In this document: positions 1 through 8,713 of the stretch, one piece after another
Layout: the number at the start of each line of letters is the position of its first letter
How positions within the stretch are numbered: the first letter of the stretch is position 1
Assembly: GCF_009758015.1 (NCBI RefSeq)
Contig: NZ_WSEL01000006.1
Coordinates: 1-64,000, forward strand
Direction of reading: 5' to 3'
DNA length: 64,000 nt
Source: Ramlibacter pinisoli
Lineage (GTDB): Bacteria > Pseudomonadota > Gammaproteobacteria > Burkholderiales > Burkholderiaceae_C
Program-made: the position numbers and the translations under genes
The notes under the pieces: model-generated
What the model was told of the DNA's origin: nothing
Database searches by the model: none
Seen by the model: the letters and a program-made list of their open reading frames with translations, nothing else

Positions 1-231
1 TTTCGAGGCCACTCATTAAAACGGAATTGAAGTGAACTTCACTTCTATTCTCATGAGCGTTTGTTTGGGTCCTTGCGGACCCAGTTCCGAAGAACTTGGC
101 AATCGCCATCAAACGCCCACGCTTATCGGCTGTATATTGTTAACGAACCATCTTTCGCAACCCGCCGCGCCATCTGCTACTGCATCTGCGCTTCGTTTTG
201 CTCGCTACCGCTGCGATCAGCGGAGCCTTCG
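1..231 (-). other. Leader of an rRNA operon lying left of the window (boxA-like antitermination region)
   Basis: Read on the minus strand, this stretch follows four tandem promoters and carries no credible ORF. It contains a boxA-like element GGTTCGTTAACA (138-149), which matches Escherichia coli rrn boxA at 9 of 12 positions. Directly after it comes a segment that I recall as typical of Burkholderiales 16S leaders (ACAGCCGATAAGCGTGGG). Two further structures follow: a strong hairpin TGGGTCC-TTGC-GGACCCA (66-83) and a 15-nt palindrome AAGTGAACTTCACTT (30-44), possibly part of an RNase III processing stem. The 16S gene itself would start beyond base 1 and is not seen. GC content is clearly lower than in the coding neighbours. 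The assignment rests on leader resemblance and promoter architecture. Confidence 0.75.
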
Positions 232-261
232 ATTATGACAGACTTTCGAGTCGTCCGTCAA
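232..261 (-). promoter_or_regulatory. Tandem rrn-type promoter P4 (closest to the leader)
   Basis: On the minus strand the -35 is TTGACG (256-261) and the -10 is CATAAT (232-237), separated by 18 bp. The sequence just upstream of the -35 is A-rich (GAAAAAAGAAAGTGAAGA), like an UP element. The discriminator and start region downstream (CGAAGGCTCCGCTG) is GC-rich and nearly identical to that of the other three promoters. The GC-rich discriminator fits stringent (ppGpp-sensitive) control, which is inference. Confidence 0.75.
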
Positions 262-332
262 TCTTCACTTTCTTTTTTCTCTGCCTTCGCGTTGCCGCGA
301 AGGCTTCGAATTCGTTTCCAGCGAAGCCCTCG

Positions 333-362
333 ATTATGGCAGAACTTTTCAGCTCCAGTCAA
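333..362 (-). promoter_or_regulatory. Tandem rrn-type promoter P3
   Basis: Minus strand: -35 TTGACT (357-362), 18-bp spacer, -10 CATAAT (333-338), then CGAGGGCTTCGCTG. An A-rich block (AAAAAGAAGTCAGCAAAAACC, split by a few G/C) lies upstream of the -35, as in an UP element. Its -10 lies 101 bp upstream of the P4 -10. Confidence 0.75.
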
Positions 363-444
363 CTTCGAGGTTTTTGCTGACTTCTTTTTGATCTCGTTGC
401 CGGCACTGCCAGCCTCGAAGATCCCGTCGTCAGCGGAGCCTTAG

Positions 445-474
445 ATTCTATACCGGATTTTTCATCCGGATCAA
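445..474 (-). promoter_or_regulatory. Tandem rrn-type promoter P2
   Basis: Minus strand: -35 TTGATC (469-474), 18-bp spacer, -10 TAGAAT (445-450), then CTAAGGCTCCGCTG. The spacer contains a short inverted repeat, CCGGAT...ATCCGG. Its -10 is exactly 112 bp from the P3 -10. Confidence 0.68.
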
Positions 475-556
475 GCAATCGACTCGCTTGTTGTTGTTCT
501 CTTCCTTGGCCGCCTCCGGTGCCGCTTGCGCGTTGCCGTTTTCAGCCGAGCCCTCG

Positions 557-586
557 ACTATAGCACCACACAGCACCGGCCTTCAA
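557..586 (-). promoter_or_regulatory. Tandem rrn-type promoter P1 (most upstream)
   Basis: Minus strand: -35 TTGAAG (581-586), 18-bp spacer, -10 TATAGT (557-562), then CGAGGGCTCGGCTG. It is again 112 bp from the next promoter. Unlike P3 and P4, no A-rich block precedes the -35. It lies only 64 bp past the stop of the upstream molybdenum hydroxylase gene, with no convincing terminator in between. Confidence 0.65.
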
Positions 587-650
587 GGCGCCGTCGCAAC
601 TCCTTACCAACGCGGCAAAGGCCCAGTGATGGCAGTCGAGGGTGACGGCG

Positions 651-2921
651 TCACTCCAGCCTGAGTGGCAGCGATCGCAGCCGCTGGCCCGTGAGGCTGA
701 ACAGGGCATTCGCCACGGCGGGCGCCAGGGGCGGCACGCCCGACTCGCCCACACCGGAGGGCGGCCGCTGGCTCGGCACGATCCAAGTCTCCACCCGGGG
801 CGCACGGGCTGCCGTCACGAGTGGCGCGTCCGTGAAGTTGCGCTGGACCACCCGGCCGCCACGGATGTCGATGCCGCCGTGGAGCGCGGCCGTGAGGGCG
901 AACACCACGGCCCCTTCCATCTGCTGCGCCACGATGCCGGGGTTCACCACCATCCCACAGTCGAGCGCGCAGACCACCCGGTGCACGCGCGGCGCGCCTT
1001 GCTCCAGCGACACCTCCACCACCTGGGCCACGATGGTCCCGAACGATTCGTGCAGCGCCACGCCCCGGGCCCGGCCGGGCGGCAGCGGCTGGCCCCAGCC
1101 GCCCCGGCGCGCCGCCAGCTCGAGCACCGCCAGGTGGCGCGCCTCCCCCTTCAGGAGGCGACGCCGGAATTCCACCGGGTCGACACGCCCGGCGGCGGCC
1201 AGCTCGTCGACGAATCCCTCGGAGAAGAAGGCGTTGTGCGAGTGGCCCACCGAGCGCCAGTAGCCCACCGGCACGCCCGAGCGGGTGGCCACATGCGCCA
1301 TGCGCTGGTTGGCGATGGCATATGGCAGGTCGAACAGGCCCTCGGCCGTGGTCTTGTCGGGCAGGTCGACCGGCGGAGCCAGGGCCGGCACGGCCCGCTG
1401 CATCCAGCGCGGCGCCACCGCGTCGCCCGCCGACGTGATCGCCAGGCTGTCGACCCGGCCGCCAGGGCCGAGGACGGCCCGCAACCGCGCCACCTGCATC
1501 GGCCGGTAGAAGTCGTGGGTGGTGTCCTCCTCGCGCGACCACAGCAGTTGCACCGGCGCGCCGCCTGCATCCATCGCGACGCGCACCGCCTGCGCGACAT
1601 AGTCCACCTCCAGCCGCCGGCCGAACCCGCCGCCCAGTAGCGGCACGTGCACCGTCACCGCGTCGGCCGGCACACCCGCCACCCGCGCCGCCACGTCGCG
1701 CGCCAGCGATGGCACCTGCGTGGGCACCCAGACCTCGACCGTCCCGGTGCGGACGCGCGCCGTGCAGTTCATCGGCTCCATCGTCGCGTGCGCGAGATAG
1801 GGCGCCCGGTACCAGCCCTCCACCACCTGCGTGTCCTCGGCCGCGGCCGCGTCGACATCGCCCGTCTCATGGAAGACAAAGCCGTCGCCGCCGCGCACCG
1901 CCTCTTCGAGCGCCTGAGAGATCGCGTCGGTGTTCAGGGCCGGGCCGGGAGGCGCGTGCCAGTCGACATCCACCGCGGCCGCGGCCCGCAGCGCATGCCA
2001 GGACGTGCGCCCGAGCACGGCGAAGCCGGCCGTCGAGCCAGCCAGCGCCGGCAGCAGCACCAGCCGCTCGGCGCCCGGCAGGGCCAGGGCGCGGCCCGCG
2101 TCGATGCGTCCCGGCTGGCCCCCCAGCAGCGGGCACAGCCGGATCGCGGCGTATTTCAGACCGGGCAGCCGCACGTCGATGCCGAACGTCGCCCGGCCGT
2201 CGACCTTGCCCGGGATGTCCAGCCGCGGCACGGCCTTCCCGATCAGCCGCCAGTCCTGGGGCGCCTTCAGCTGCACCGTTCCCGGCGGTGTCGCCGCCGC
2301 CCGGGCTGCAAGGTCCGCATAGCGCGCCGACCGGCCCGAGGGATGCGACACGACGCCGCCCGCGACGCTGAGTTCGTCCACCGGCAGGCGCCACTGCAGC
2401 GCCGCCGCGCCCAGCAGCGTGGCACGCGCCGTCGCCGCCGCCGTGCGCACCACCTCCCAGGCGTCTGCCACGCTGGTGGAGCCGCCGGTGGCGTTGATGC
2501 CCAGCTCGCGGGCGACCTTGCCGACCACCCAGCGAGCCGCCTTCACGCGGCCGAAGCCATCCTCGCGCTCGCCTTCCTGCGGATGGAACGGCAGCCCGGT
2601 CACCCAGGACGCCACGTTGCCGTAGATGGCGTCGGTGCCGGCGCGCTCGATGCGCACGGCGGACAGCGGCACGTCGAGCTCCTCGGCCGCCAGCATCGGC
2701 AGCGCCGTGTACACGCCCTGACCCATCTCGCTGCGCGGCATCGCCAGCACGATGCTGCCGTCGGCACCCACCTTGATCCAGCCGTTCAGCGCCACCTCGC
2801 CCTCGCCCGCCGGCAGCAGCGCCCGGGAGCCGAGGCGGGACCGCTGCGGCAGCGCCAGCCAGCCCACCAGCAGCGCTCCGGCGCCCGCGGTCCCGGCCAG
2901 CAGCAGGGTGCGCCGCTTCAA
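651..2921 (-). CDS. Xanthine dehydrogenase family protein, molybdopterin-binding subunit (IorB-like)
   Basis: Large subunit (756 aa) of a two-subunit molybdenum hydroxylase of the isoquinoline 1-oxidoreductase / aldehyde oxidase type. It would oxidise an aldehyde or N-heterocycle with water as oxygen donor. An N-terminal KRR followed by a hydrophobic stretch looks like a Tat signal, so the mature enzyme is probably periplasmic. Visible motifs are GGGFGRR (molybdopterin contact) in the middle and [17 protein letters not shown] near the C-terminus with the catalytic Glu. The TTG start at 2921 overlaps the stop of the 2Fe-2S subunit (TTGA). The frame stays open further upstream, but that extension only shadows the partner gene. 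No FAD subunit is nearby, so electrons probably pass to a cytochrome. The substrate is unknown. Confidence 0.88.
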   Translation of the reverse strand: MKRRTLLLAGTAGAGALLVGWLALPQRSRLGSRALLPAGEGEVALNGWIKVGADGSIVLAMPRSEMGQGVYTALPMLAAEELDVPLSAVRIERAGTDAIYGNVASWVTGLPFHPQEGEREDGFGRVKAARWVVGKVARELGINATGGSTSVADAWEVVRTAAATARATLLGAAALQWRLPVDELSVAGGVVSHPSGRSARYADLAARAAATPPGTVQLKAPQDWRLIGKAVPRLDIPGKVDGRATFGIDVRLPGLKYAAIRLCPLLGGQPGRIDAGRALALPGAERLVLLPALAGSTAGFAVLGRTSWHALRAAAAVDVDWHAPPGPALNTDAISQALEEAVRGGDGFVFHETGDVDAAAAEDTQVVEGWYRAPYLAHATMEPMNCTARVRTGTVEVWVPTQVPSLARDVAARVAGVPADAVTVHVPLLGGGFGRRLEVDYVAQAVRVAMDAGGAPVQLLWSREEDTTHDFYRPMQVARLRAVLGPGGRVDSLAITSAGDAVAPRWMQRAVPALAPPVDLPDKTTAEGLFDLPYAIANQRMAHVATRSGVPVGYWRSVGHSHNAFFSEGFVDELAAAGRVDPVEFRRRLLKGEARHLAVLELAARRGGWGQPLPPGRARGVALHESFGTIVAQVVEVSLEQGAPRVHRVVCALDCGMVVNPGIVAQQMEGAVVFALTAALHGGIDIRGGRVVQRNFTDAPLVTAARAPRVETWIVPSQRPPSGVGESGVPPLAPAVANALFSLTGQRLRSLPLRLE

Positions 2922-3370
2922 CCGGCGACCCCGGCGGCCCGCTTGATGGCGGCGCGCACACGCTGGTACGTGCCGCATCGGCACAGGTTGGTGATCGCGG
3001 CGTCGATGTCGGCGTCGGTGGGCTTGGGCTTGCGCTCCAGCAGCGCCGCGGCCGCCAGCAGCATGCCGCTCTGGCAGTAGCCGCACTGCGGCACCTGCTC
3101 GGCGATCCACGCCGCCTGCAGCTTGTGCGGCGCGCCCGGGCTGCCCAGCCCCTCGATGGTGACGATGCGCTTGCCCGCGGCCGCCGCGGCCGGCAGCACG
3201 CACGAGCGCACCGCCGCCCCGTCGACGCGTACCGTGCAGGCCCCGCAGGCGGCCACCCCGCAGCCGTACTTGGTGCCGGTGAGCCCGAGCAGGTCGCGCA
3301 GGACCCACAGCAGCGGCATCTGCGGCTCCGCCTCCACCTCGACGCTCCGGCCATTGACCTGTAGCTGCAC
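2918..3370 (-). CDS. (2Fe-2S)-binding protein, small subunit of molybdenum hydroxylase (IorA-like)
   Basis: A 150-aa iron-sulfur subunit with two [2Fe-2S] clusters. The plant-ferredoxin-type cluster uses Cys37, Cys42, Cys45 and Cys57 (CGVAACGAC...C). The four-helix-bundle cluster uses Cys96, Cys99, Cys130 and Cys132 (CGYC...CRC). Both sets are complete. It passes electrons from the molybdenum subunit to an acceptor. There is no signal peptide of its own, so it probably rides with the Tat-bearing large subunit. It starts at GTG with a near-perfect AAGGAGG five bases upstream, and it overlaps the large subunit gene by 4 bp, which suggests translational coupling. Length and motif order are typical of IorA-like subunits. 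Confidence 0.9.
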   Translation of the reverse strand: MQLQVNGRSVEVEAEPQMPLLWVLRDLLGLTGTKYGCGVAACGACTVRVDGAAVRSCVLPAAAAAGKRIVTIEGLGSPGAPHKLQAAWIAEQVPQCGYCQSGMLLAAAALLERKPKPTDADIDAAITNLCRCGTYQRVRAAIKRAAGVAG

Positions 3371-3457
3371 GGCGACCTCCTTGGCGGCCCACTATATCGA
3401 GCACGGTCGAGCCAGCGCAAATCGCCCGGCGGTCCTGCACCCATAATCGCGCGCTCC

Positions 3458-5338
3458 ATGGCCCTCATCACCCTCGCCGACGCCCAGCTCGCCTACGGCC
3501 ACGTCCCGCTCCTCGACCATGCCGAACTGGCGGTCGAGTCCACCGAACGCATCGGCCTGATCGGCCGCAACGGCGCCGGCAAGTCCTCGCTGCTGAAGAT
3601 CCTGGCGGGCTTCGAGCGGGTCGACGACGGCACGCTGCAGTTCCAGCAGGGCCTGCGCATCGCGCACGTGGCCCAGGAGCCCACGCTGGAGCCCGAGGCC
3701 ACCGTGTTCGAGGCGGTGCGCGCCGGGCTGGCCCCGGTGCTGGCCGACATCGAGCACTACTCGCACGGCGAGGGCGACCTCGACGCCCTGCAGGCCCGCA
3801 TCGAGGCCGAGGACGGCTGGAACTGGGAGCAGCGCGTGCAGGAGACGCTGCAGCGGCTGCACCTGGAACCGCAAGCGCGCATCGGCGCCCTCTCGGGGGG
3901 CACGCGCAAGCGGGTCGCGCTGGCCCAGGCGCTCGTCACCCGCCCCGACGTCCTGCTGCTGGACGAGCCGACCAACCACCTCGACCTCGATTCGATCGAA
4001 TGGCTCGAAGGCCTGCTGGTCGACTTCAAGGGCAGCGTGGTCACCATCACGCACGACCGCACCTTCCTCGACCGGGTGGCCACCCGCATCGTCGAACTCG
4101 ATCGCGGCCGGCTGCGGTCCTACCCCGGCAACTTCTCGCGCTACCAGGTGCTCAAGGAGGAGCAGCTGGCCCAGGAGGCCATCATCACCGCCAAGGCCGA
4201 CAAGCTGCTGGCCCAGGAGGAGGTGTGGATCCGCAAGGGCGTCGAGGCGCGCCGCACCCGCGCCCAGGGCCGCATCAACCGGCTCCAGCACCTGCGCGAG
4301 CAGCGCGCCAGCCGGCGCGAGGCCGTCGGCCGGGTGCGCATGGAGGTGGCAAGCGGCGCACCCAGCGGCAAGCTGGTCGCCGAGCTGGAGAACGTGAGCA
4401 AGGCCTTCGGCGAGCGCACGGTCGTCAGCCGCTTCACCGCCACGCTGCTGCGCGGCGACAAGGTCGGCCTGGTCGGCCCGAACGGCGCCGGCAAGACCAC
4501 GCTGCTGAAGCTGATCCTGGGCGAGCTCGCGCCCGACAGCGGCCGCGTGCGCCAGGGCGCCAACCTGCAGGTGGCCTATTTCGACCAGATGCGCGACGCG
4601 CTCGACCTCGACGCGACGCTGGAGGACTTCATCAGCCCCGGCAGCGAATGGATCGAGATCGGCAACCAGCGCAAGCACGTCAAGAGCTACCTGGGCGACT
4701 TCCTGTTCTCGCCGGCCCGCGCCAACTCGCCGGTGCGGTCGCTGTCCGGCGGCGAGCGCAACCGCCTGCTGCTGGCGCGCCTGTTCGCGCGGCCGGCCAA
4801 CGTGCTGGTGCTCGACGAGCCGACCAACGACCTCGACATCGACACGCTCGAACTGCTGGAGGACCTGCTGCAGGACTACGAGGGCACGGTGTTCCTCGTC
4901 AGCCACGACCGCGCCTTCCTGGACAACGTCGTCACCAGCACCATCGCCTACGAGGGCGAGGGCCGCTGGCGCGAATACGAGGGCGGGGTGGAGGACTGGC
5001 TGGTGCAATCGCAGCGCGCCCGTGCGATCGCCGCGGCCGCCGCCACGCCAGCAGCCCCTGCGCGGCCGGCGGCGGCGCCGGCTCCTGCCGCCACGCCGGC
5101 GGCCGCCGCCGTCGCGCGCCGCAAGCTGAGCTACAAGGAGCAGCGCGAACTCGACGCGCTGCCCGCCCGCATCCAGGCCCTGGAAGCGGAACAGGCGGCG
5201 CTGCAGGCCGAGCTGGCCGACGGCACGCTGTATGTCCGCGACGCCGCCCGCGCCGCCCAACTGGGCACGCGCAACGCCGCCATCGACGACGAGCTGCTGG
5301 CCGCCCTGGAGCGCTGGGAAGCCCTGGGCGGCCTGTAG
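3458..5338 (+). CDS. uup: ABC-F family ATPase Uup
   Basis: A 626-aa soluble protein with two fused ABC ATPase domains and no membrane segments. Walker A motifs lie at residues 36-43 (GRNGAGKS) and about 340-348 (GPNGAGKTT). Each is followed by LSGG and by LLLDEPTNHLD or LVLDEPTNDLD. The region between the domains has the charged ABC-F linker. An Ala/Pro-rich stretch (about 525-550) leads to a C-terminal coiled coil starting KLSYKEQRELDAL, which is the mark of Uup rather than EttA or YheS. Uup proteins act on ribosomes or branched DNA. It is transcribed divergently from the molybdenum hydroxylase genes. Confidence 0.93.
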   Translation: MALITLADAQLAYGHVPLLDHAELAVESTERIGLIGRNGAGKSSLLKILAGFERVDDGTLQFQQGLRIAHVAQEPTLEPEATVFEAVRAGLAPVLADIEHYSHGEGDLDALQARIEAEDGWNWEQRVQETLQRLHLEPQARIGALSGGTRKRVALAQALVTRPDVLLLDEPTNHLDLDSIEWLEGLLVDFKGSVVTITHDRTFLDRVATRIVELDRGRLRSYPGNFSRYQVLKEEQLAQEAIITAKADKLLAQEEVWIRKGVEARRTRAQGRINRLQHLREQRASRREAVGRVRMEVASGAPSGKLVAELENVSKAFGERTVVSRFTATLLRGDKVGLVGPNGAGKTTLLKLILGELAPDSGRVRQGANLQVAYFDQMRDALDLDATLEDFISPGSEWIEIGNQRKHVKSYLGDFLFSPARANSPVRSLSGGERNRLLLARLFARPANVLVLDEPTNDLDIDTLELLEDLLQDYEGTVFLVSHDRAFLDNVVTSTIAYEGEGRWREYEGGVEDWLVQSQRARAIAAAAATPAAPARPAAAPAPAATPAAAAVARRKLSYKEQRELDALPARIQALEAEQAALQAELADGTLYVRDAARAAQLGTRNAAIDDELLAALERWEALGGL

Positions 5339-5421
5339 GGCTGCGCCGTCGGCAAGAGGCGGTCAAGGCTGACCTTGCACGGGCCCCGTGCTGCCGGGCC
5401 CGGGGCTACAGTGGGCTGGCC

Positions 5422-7143
5422 ATGGTCGTGCCGTTTCACCTCCCCCCGGTCGGCGCCATCGCGCACTCCCGCTCCTTCCTCGCCCGCGTCCTGCTGATGC
5501 TGCTGCTGGCGACCTGGGCCGCCGGTTGCGCCAGCGTGCCGGCCCAGCAACCGCGGCCTGCCAGCCACGCCTGGGCCGAGCCGCAGGCCACGGCGCTCGG
5601 CCGGCTGGTCGACAGCCGCCATGCCCAGGCCCGCACCCGCAGCGACTCCGCCTTCACCCTGCTCGACAGCGTCGATGCCGCCTTCGCCAGCCGCGTGGCC
5701 CTGGCCGATGCCGCCCAGCGGACGCTGGACCTGCAGTACTACGCCATCCACGCCGACGCCAGCACCGAGGTGCTGCTCGAGCATGTGCGGGCGGCGGCGC
5801 GCCGGGGCGTGCGGGTGCGGGTGCTGCTGGACGACTTCAACACCGTCGGCGAGGACGCGCAGGTGCTGCGGCTGGCGTTCGAGCCGGGCGTCGAGCTGCG
5901 CCTGTTCAACCCGCTGGCGGGCTCGCGCAAATCGCTGGTGGGGCGCATCTTCGGCTCGCTGCACGAGGTCGACCGGATCCAGAAGCGCATGCACAACAAG
6001 CAGTTCATCGCCGACAACGCCTGGGGCATCACGGGCGGCCGCAACCTGGGCGACGCCTATTTCGGCGGCGACGACAAGAGCACCTTCGTCGACCTCGACG
6101 TGCTGGCGGCCGGGCCCATCGTGCGCCAGATGTCGGCCAGCTTCGACCGCTACTGGAACGACGAGCTGGCCTACCCGGTCCAGGCGCTGCTCTCGGCGGA
6201 CGAGGTGGAGCGGCTGCGCGCCGGCGGCGAGAAGCCGCGGCCGCCGGTCACCGGCGCGGCCGCGCCGTCATCGGCACCGGCGGATCCCGGCGCGGCGGCA
6301 TCGGTCGCGCTGCGGCCGGCGGCAGTGCTGCCCAACGTCACGCCGACGGCGGTGGTGTCGGCGCAACGCCCGCCCCTGGACCTGGCCAAGGTGCCGCTCA
6401 CCTGGGCGCCGGCCGCCTTGCTGGCGGACGAGCCGGGCAAGATCGGCCCCGGCGACGACGAGGCCAATGCGGGCGAGACCGTGGTCGACGGCCTGCTGCA
6501 GCTGATGCAGGGCGCCCGCCGCGACCTGCTGGTCATCTCGCCCTATTTCGTGCCGGGGGCCGAGATGATGCGGGTGTTCGCCGAGTTGCGCCAGCGCGGC
6601 GTGGCCGTCCGGGTGCTGACCAACTCGCTGGCCTCCAACGACGCGCCGGCCGCGCATGCCGGCTACCGGCGCTACCGGCGCGAGCTGCTGGCCATGGGGG
6701 TGGAACTGCACGAGATGCGCTCCGATCCCCAGGGGGCCGACCTGTCCGGGGGCGGCCGCGGGGGCTCGGGCGTCGGGCTGGGCAGCGCGGCGGGCGGATC
6801 CAAGAGCGGCACCTCCCGGGCCAGCCTGCATTCCAAGGCGGTGGTGATCGACCGTCGCCTGGCCGTGATCGGCTCCATGAACCTCGACCTGCGCTCGCAA
6901 CGCAAGAACAGCGAGATCGCGCTGCTGGTGCGCAGCCCGGCGATCGCCGAGGCCGCCGCCCGGCTGATCGAGGCCAGCTTCGCGCGCAACGCCTACCGGG
7001 TGGAGCTGGCGGGCGACGGCCTGCGCTGGCGCGCGCCGCCCGGCGCCGACTATCCCGATACATCCGGCGAACCCGAGGCCGACTTCAAGCGCCGCTTCCT
7101 GGTCGACCTGGTGGCGCCGTTCGCCCCCGACGCGATGCTCTAG
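5422..7143 (+). CDS. Phospholipase D family lipoprotein (ClsC/YmdC-like)
   Basis: A 573-aa PLD-superfamily protein with two HKD motifs: H191-N-K...D followed by GGRN, and H470-S-K...D followed by GSMNLD. Both are complete, so phosphatidyl-transfer or hydrolysis activity is likely, as in cardiolipin synthase C. The N-terminus has a hydrophobic stretch ending in a lipobox (AAGC), suggesting a membrane-anchored lipoprotein. Between the two catalytic halves is an Ala/Pro-rich insertion (about residues 270-325), and a Gly/Ser-rich loop (about 440-465) precedes the second HKD. ATG 5422 is chosen because the signal sequence follows at once. The frame is open far upstream but only shadows uup. ClsC usually needs YmdB as partner, and none is seen here. 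Confidence 0.85.
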   Translation: MVVPFHLPPVGAIAHSRSFLARVLLMLLLATWAAGCASVPAQQPRPASHAWAEPQATALGRLVDSRHAQARTRSDSAFTLLDSVDAAFASRVALADAAQRTLDLQYYAIHADASTEVLLEHVRAAARRGVRVRVLLDDFNTVGEDAQVLRLAFEPGVELRLFNPLAGSRKSLVGRIFGSLHEVDRIQKRMHNKQFIADNAWGITGGRNLGDAYFGGDDKSTFVDLDVLAAGPIVRQMSASFDRYWNDELAYPVQALLSADEVERLRAGGEKPRPPVTGAAAPSSAPADPGAAASVALRPAAVLPNVTPTAVVSAQRPPLDLAKVPLTWAPAALLADEPGKIGPGDDEANAGETVVDGLLQLMQGARRDLLVISPYFVPGAEMMRVFAELRQRGVAVRVLTNSLASNDAPAAHAGYRRYRRELLAMGVELHEMRSDPQGADLSGGGRGGSGVGLGSAAGGSKSGTSRASLHSKAVVIDRRLAVIGSMNLDLRSQRKNSEIALLVRSPAIAEAAARLIEASFARNAYRVELAGDGLRWRAPPGADYPDTSGEPEADFKRRFLVDLVAPFAPDAML

Positions 7144-7158
7144 CGCCGCCGGCGCGCC

Positions 7159-8610
7159 TCACATGGCGCGCACCAGCTGCACGTAGGTCTTCCAGAACGC
7201 GGCGTCCTGTGTCGTGGCGAAGTTGATGCGCATCAGCGTGCTCGGCTTGCGTTCGGCGTGGAACAGGGCGCCCGGCGCCAGCAGGTAGCCGGCGTCGAGC
7301 ATGCGCTGCGCCAGGGCATCGGTGTCCACGCCGGTGTCGACCCAGCCGAACAGCCCCGCCGGCTCGGCCGCGAAGCGGCAGCCCGCGCCCAGCGCCAGCC
7401 GCACGCTGCGGGCGCGCGCCGCGTCCAGCCGGGTGCGGATGCGCTCGGCATGCCGGCGCAGCTGGCCCTGCTCGATGCACAGGGCCAGCGCCCGCTCCAG
7501 CAGGGCCGGGGTGGTCAGCGTGCCCAGCAGCTTGGTGTCCAGCAGGCGCTCGATCAGGCCGGGATGGGCGGCCAGGAAGCCCACCCGCCAGTTCGGCGCC
7601 AGGACCTTGGCGAAGCCGCTCACGTGGATGGTGCGCTGCAGCCCGTCCAGCGCGCACAGGCGGGTGGCGTGCTCGGGCGCGATGTGGCTGTAGGTGTCGT
7701 CCTCGACGATGTGGAAGTCGTGCTGGTTGGCCAGCTGCAGGATGCGGTGCGCGCTACCCGGCGACAGGCAGTAGCCGGTCGGGTTGTGGAACACGCTCAC
7801 GCTGACGTACAGCTTGGGACGGTGCACCTCGCAGTAGCGCGCCATCACCTCCAGGTCGGGGCCGTCGGCGCGCCGCGGCACCGGCAGCAGCCGCATGCCC
7901 AGCGCGGTCAGGCGCGCGAATTCCACCGCCCAGCCCGGCTCCTCCACCATCACCGGGTCGCCCGGCCGCAGCAGCGCGCGGCTGACGATGTCCAGCGCAT
8001 GGGTGGCGCCGATGGTGGTGATGATGTTGTCGGGGCCGGCATGCACGTTCAGGGCCGCGAGCTTCTTCGACAGCGCGCGGCGCAACCCGGCGTCGCCCAG
8101 CGGCTCGCCGTACTGCAGCGAGACGTCGTTCAGCGCCCGCGTGCCGGTCACCTTGCGCACCGCCGCCGGCATGAAGGTCGACTCCAGCCAGTCCGGCGGG
8201 AACACGCCCATGCCGGGCTGCGGCTTGGCGCTGACCTGGTGGAACATGCCGCGGATCAGGGTGGACGCGTCGATCGGCGCGTACGGCCGCGCGCCGCTGG
8301 TGTAGCCGGTCGCCGTGGCCCAGGCGTCGGGCCGGCCCGGCCCCGCCCCGTGCGCGGCCGGTGCGGTCGCCACGTCGTGCGGCATCTCGCGCACGAAGAA
8401 GCCGCGGTTCTTGCGCGCCTCCACCAGGCCCTGGGCCAGCAACTGGTCGTAGGCGGCGACCACGGTGGACGGACTCACGCCCTGCTGCTGCGCGCACTGG
8501 CGCACCGACGGCAGGCGCGCGCCGGGCGCCAGCAGCCGGTCCCGGATGCGCTGGGCGAAGCGGCTGGACAGCTGCTCGGTGAGGGATTGCGACGAGGCCT
8601 TCATCAACAT
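7159..8610 (-). CDS. MocR-type regulator: GntR HTH fused to aminotransferase-like domain
   Basis: A 483-aa PdxR/MocR-family transcription factor. An N-terminal GntR winged helix (about 1-75, with RLPSVRQCAQQQGVSPSTVVAAYDQL) joins a fold-type I aminotransferase domain. The PLP-binding Lys lies in SGFAKVLAPNWR. Such proteins sense PLP or its adducts with amino compounds. It is divergent from a DMT exporter and a second aminotransferase, which it probably controls through the inverted repeat at 8640-8680. Start 8610 is chosen because AGGAG sits 8 nt upstream. A second ATG, two codons in, is possible. Its likely effector is a PLP adduct of the exporter's substrate, which is inference. Confidence 0.9.
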   Translation of the reverse strand: MLMKASSQSLTEQLSSRFAQRIRDRLLAPGARLPSVRQCAQQQGVSPSTVVAAYDQLLAQGLVEARKNRGFFVREMPHDVATAPAAHGAGPGRPDAWATATGYTSGARPYAPIDASTLIRGMFHQVSAKPQPGMGVFPPDWLESTFMPAAVRKVTGTRALNDVSLQYGEPLGDAGLRRALSKKLAALNVHAGPDNIITTIGATHALDIVSRALLRPGDPVMVEEPGWAVEFARLTALGMRLLPVPRRADGPDLEVMARYCEVHRPKLYVSVSVFHNPTGYCLSPGSAHRILQLANQHDFHIVEDDTYSHIAPEHATRLCALDGLQRTIHVSGFAKVLAPNWRVGFLAAHPGLIERLLDTKLLGTLTTPALLERALALCIEQGQLRRHAERIRTRLDAARARSVRLALGAGCRFAAEPAGLFGWVDTGVDTDALAQRMLDAGYLLAPGALFHAERKPSTLMRINFATTQDAAFWKTYVQLVRAM

Positions 8611-8639
8611 GGAAGCGGCTCCTGTGTATTGCCGGCACG

Positions 8640-8680
8640 ACCGATACAGCGTGCAGAGTGATCTGGCCAACTGTATCGGT
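8640..8680. promoter_or_regulatory. Inverted repeat in divergent MocR / DMT promoter, likely MocR operator
   Basis: A perfect 10-bp inverted repeat: ACCGATACAG (8640-8649), 21 bp, CTGTATCGGT (8671-8680). The arms are 31 bp centre to centre, about three helical turns, so both face the same side of the helix. It lies between the divergent starts at 8610 (minus) and 8714 (plus), which is where a MocR dimer would bind. A minus-strand promoter TTGGCC-N16-TGTATC may overlap it, giving autoregulation. Confidence 0.6.
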
Positions 8681-8713
8681 GGTGTACTGCCAGGCAAGCT
8701 TACAGTGATCGCC

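Noticed and set aside
32..444. Small plus-strand ORFs at the left edge (68, 127 and 60 aa)
   Set aside because: They overlap the rrn leader and promoter array on the other strand, have no ribosome binding site and no recognisable domain.
2922..3440. N-terminal extension of the molybdenum hydroxylase large subunit to 929 aa
   Set aside because: The extra residues are an Arg/Ala-rich shadow of the 2Fe-2S gene in another frame. The Tat-like signal begins at the TTG 2921.
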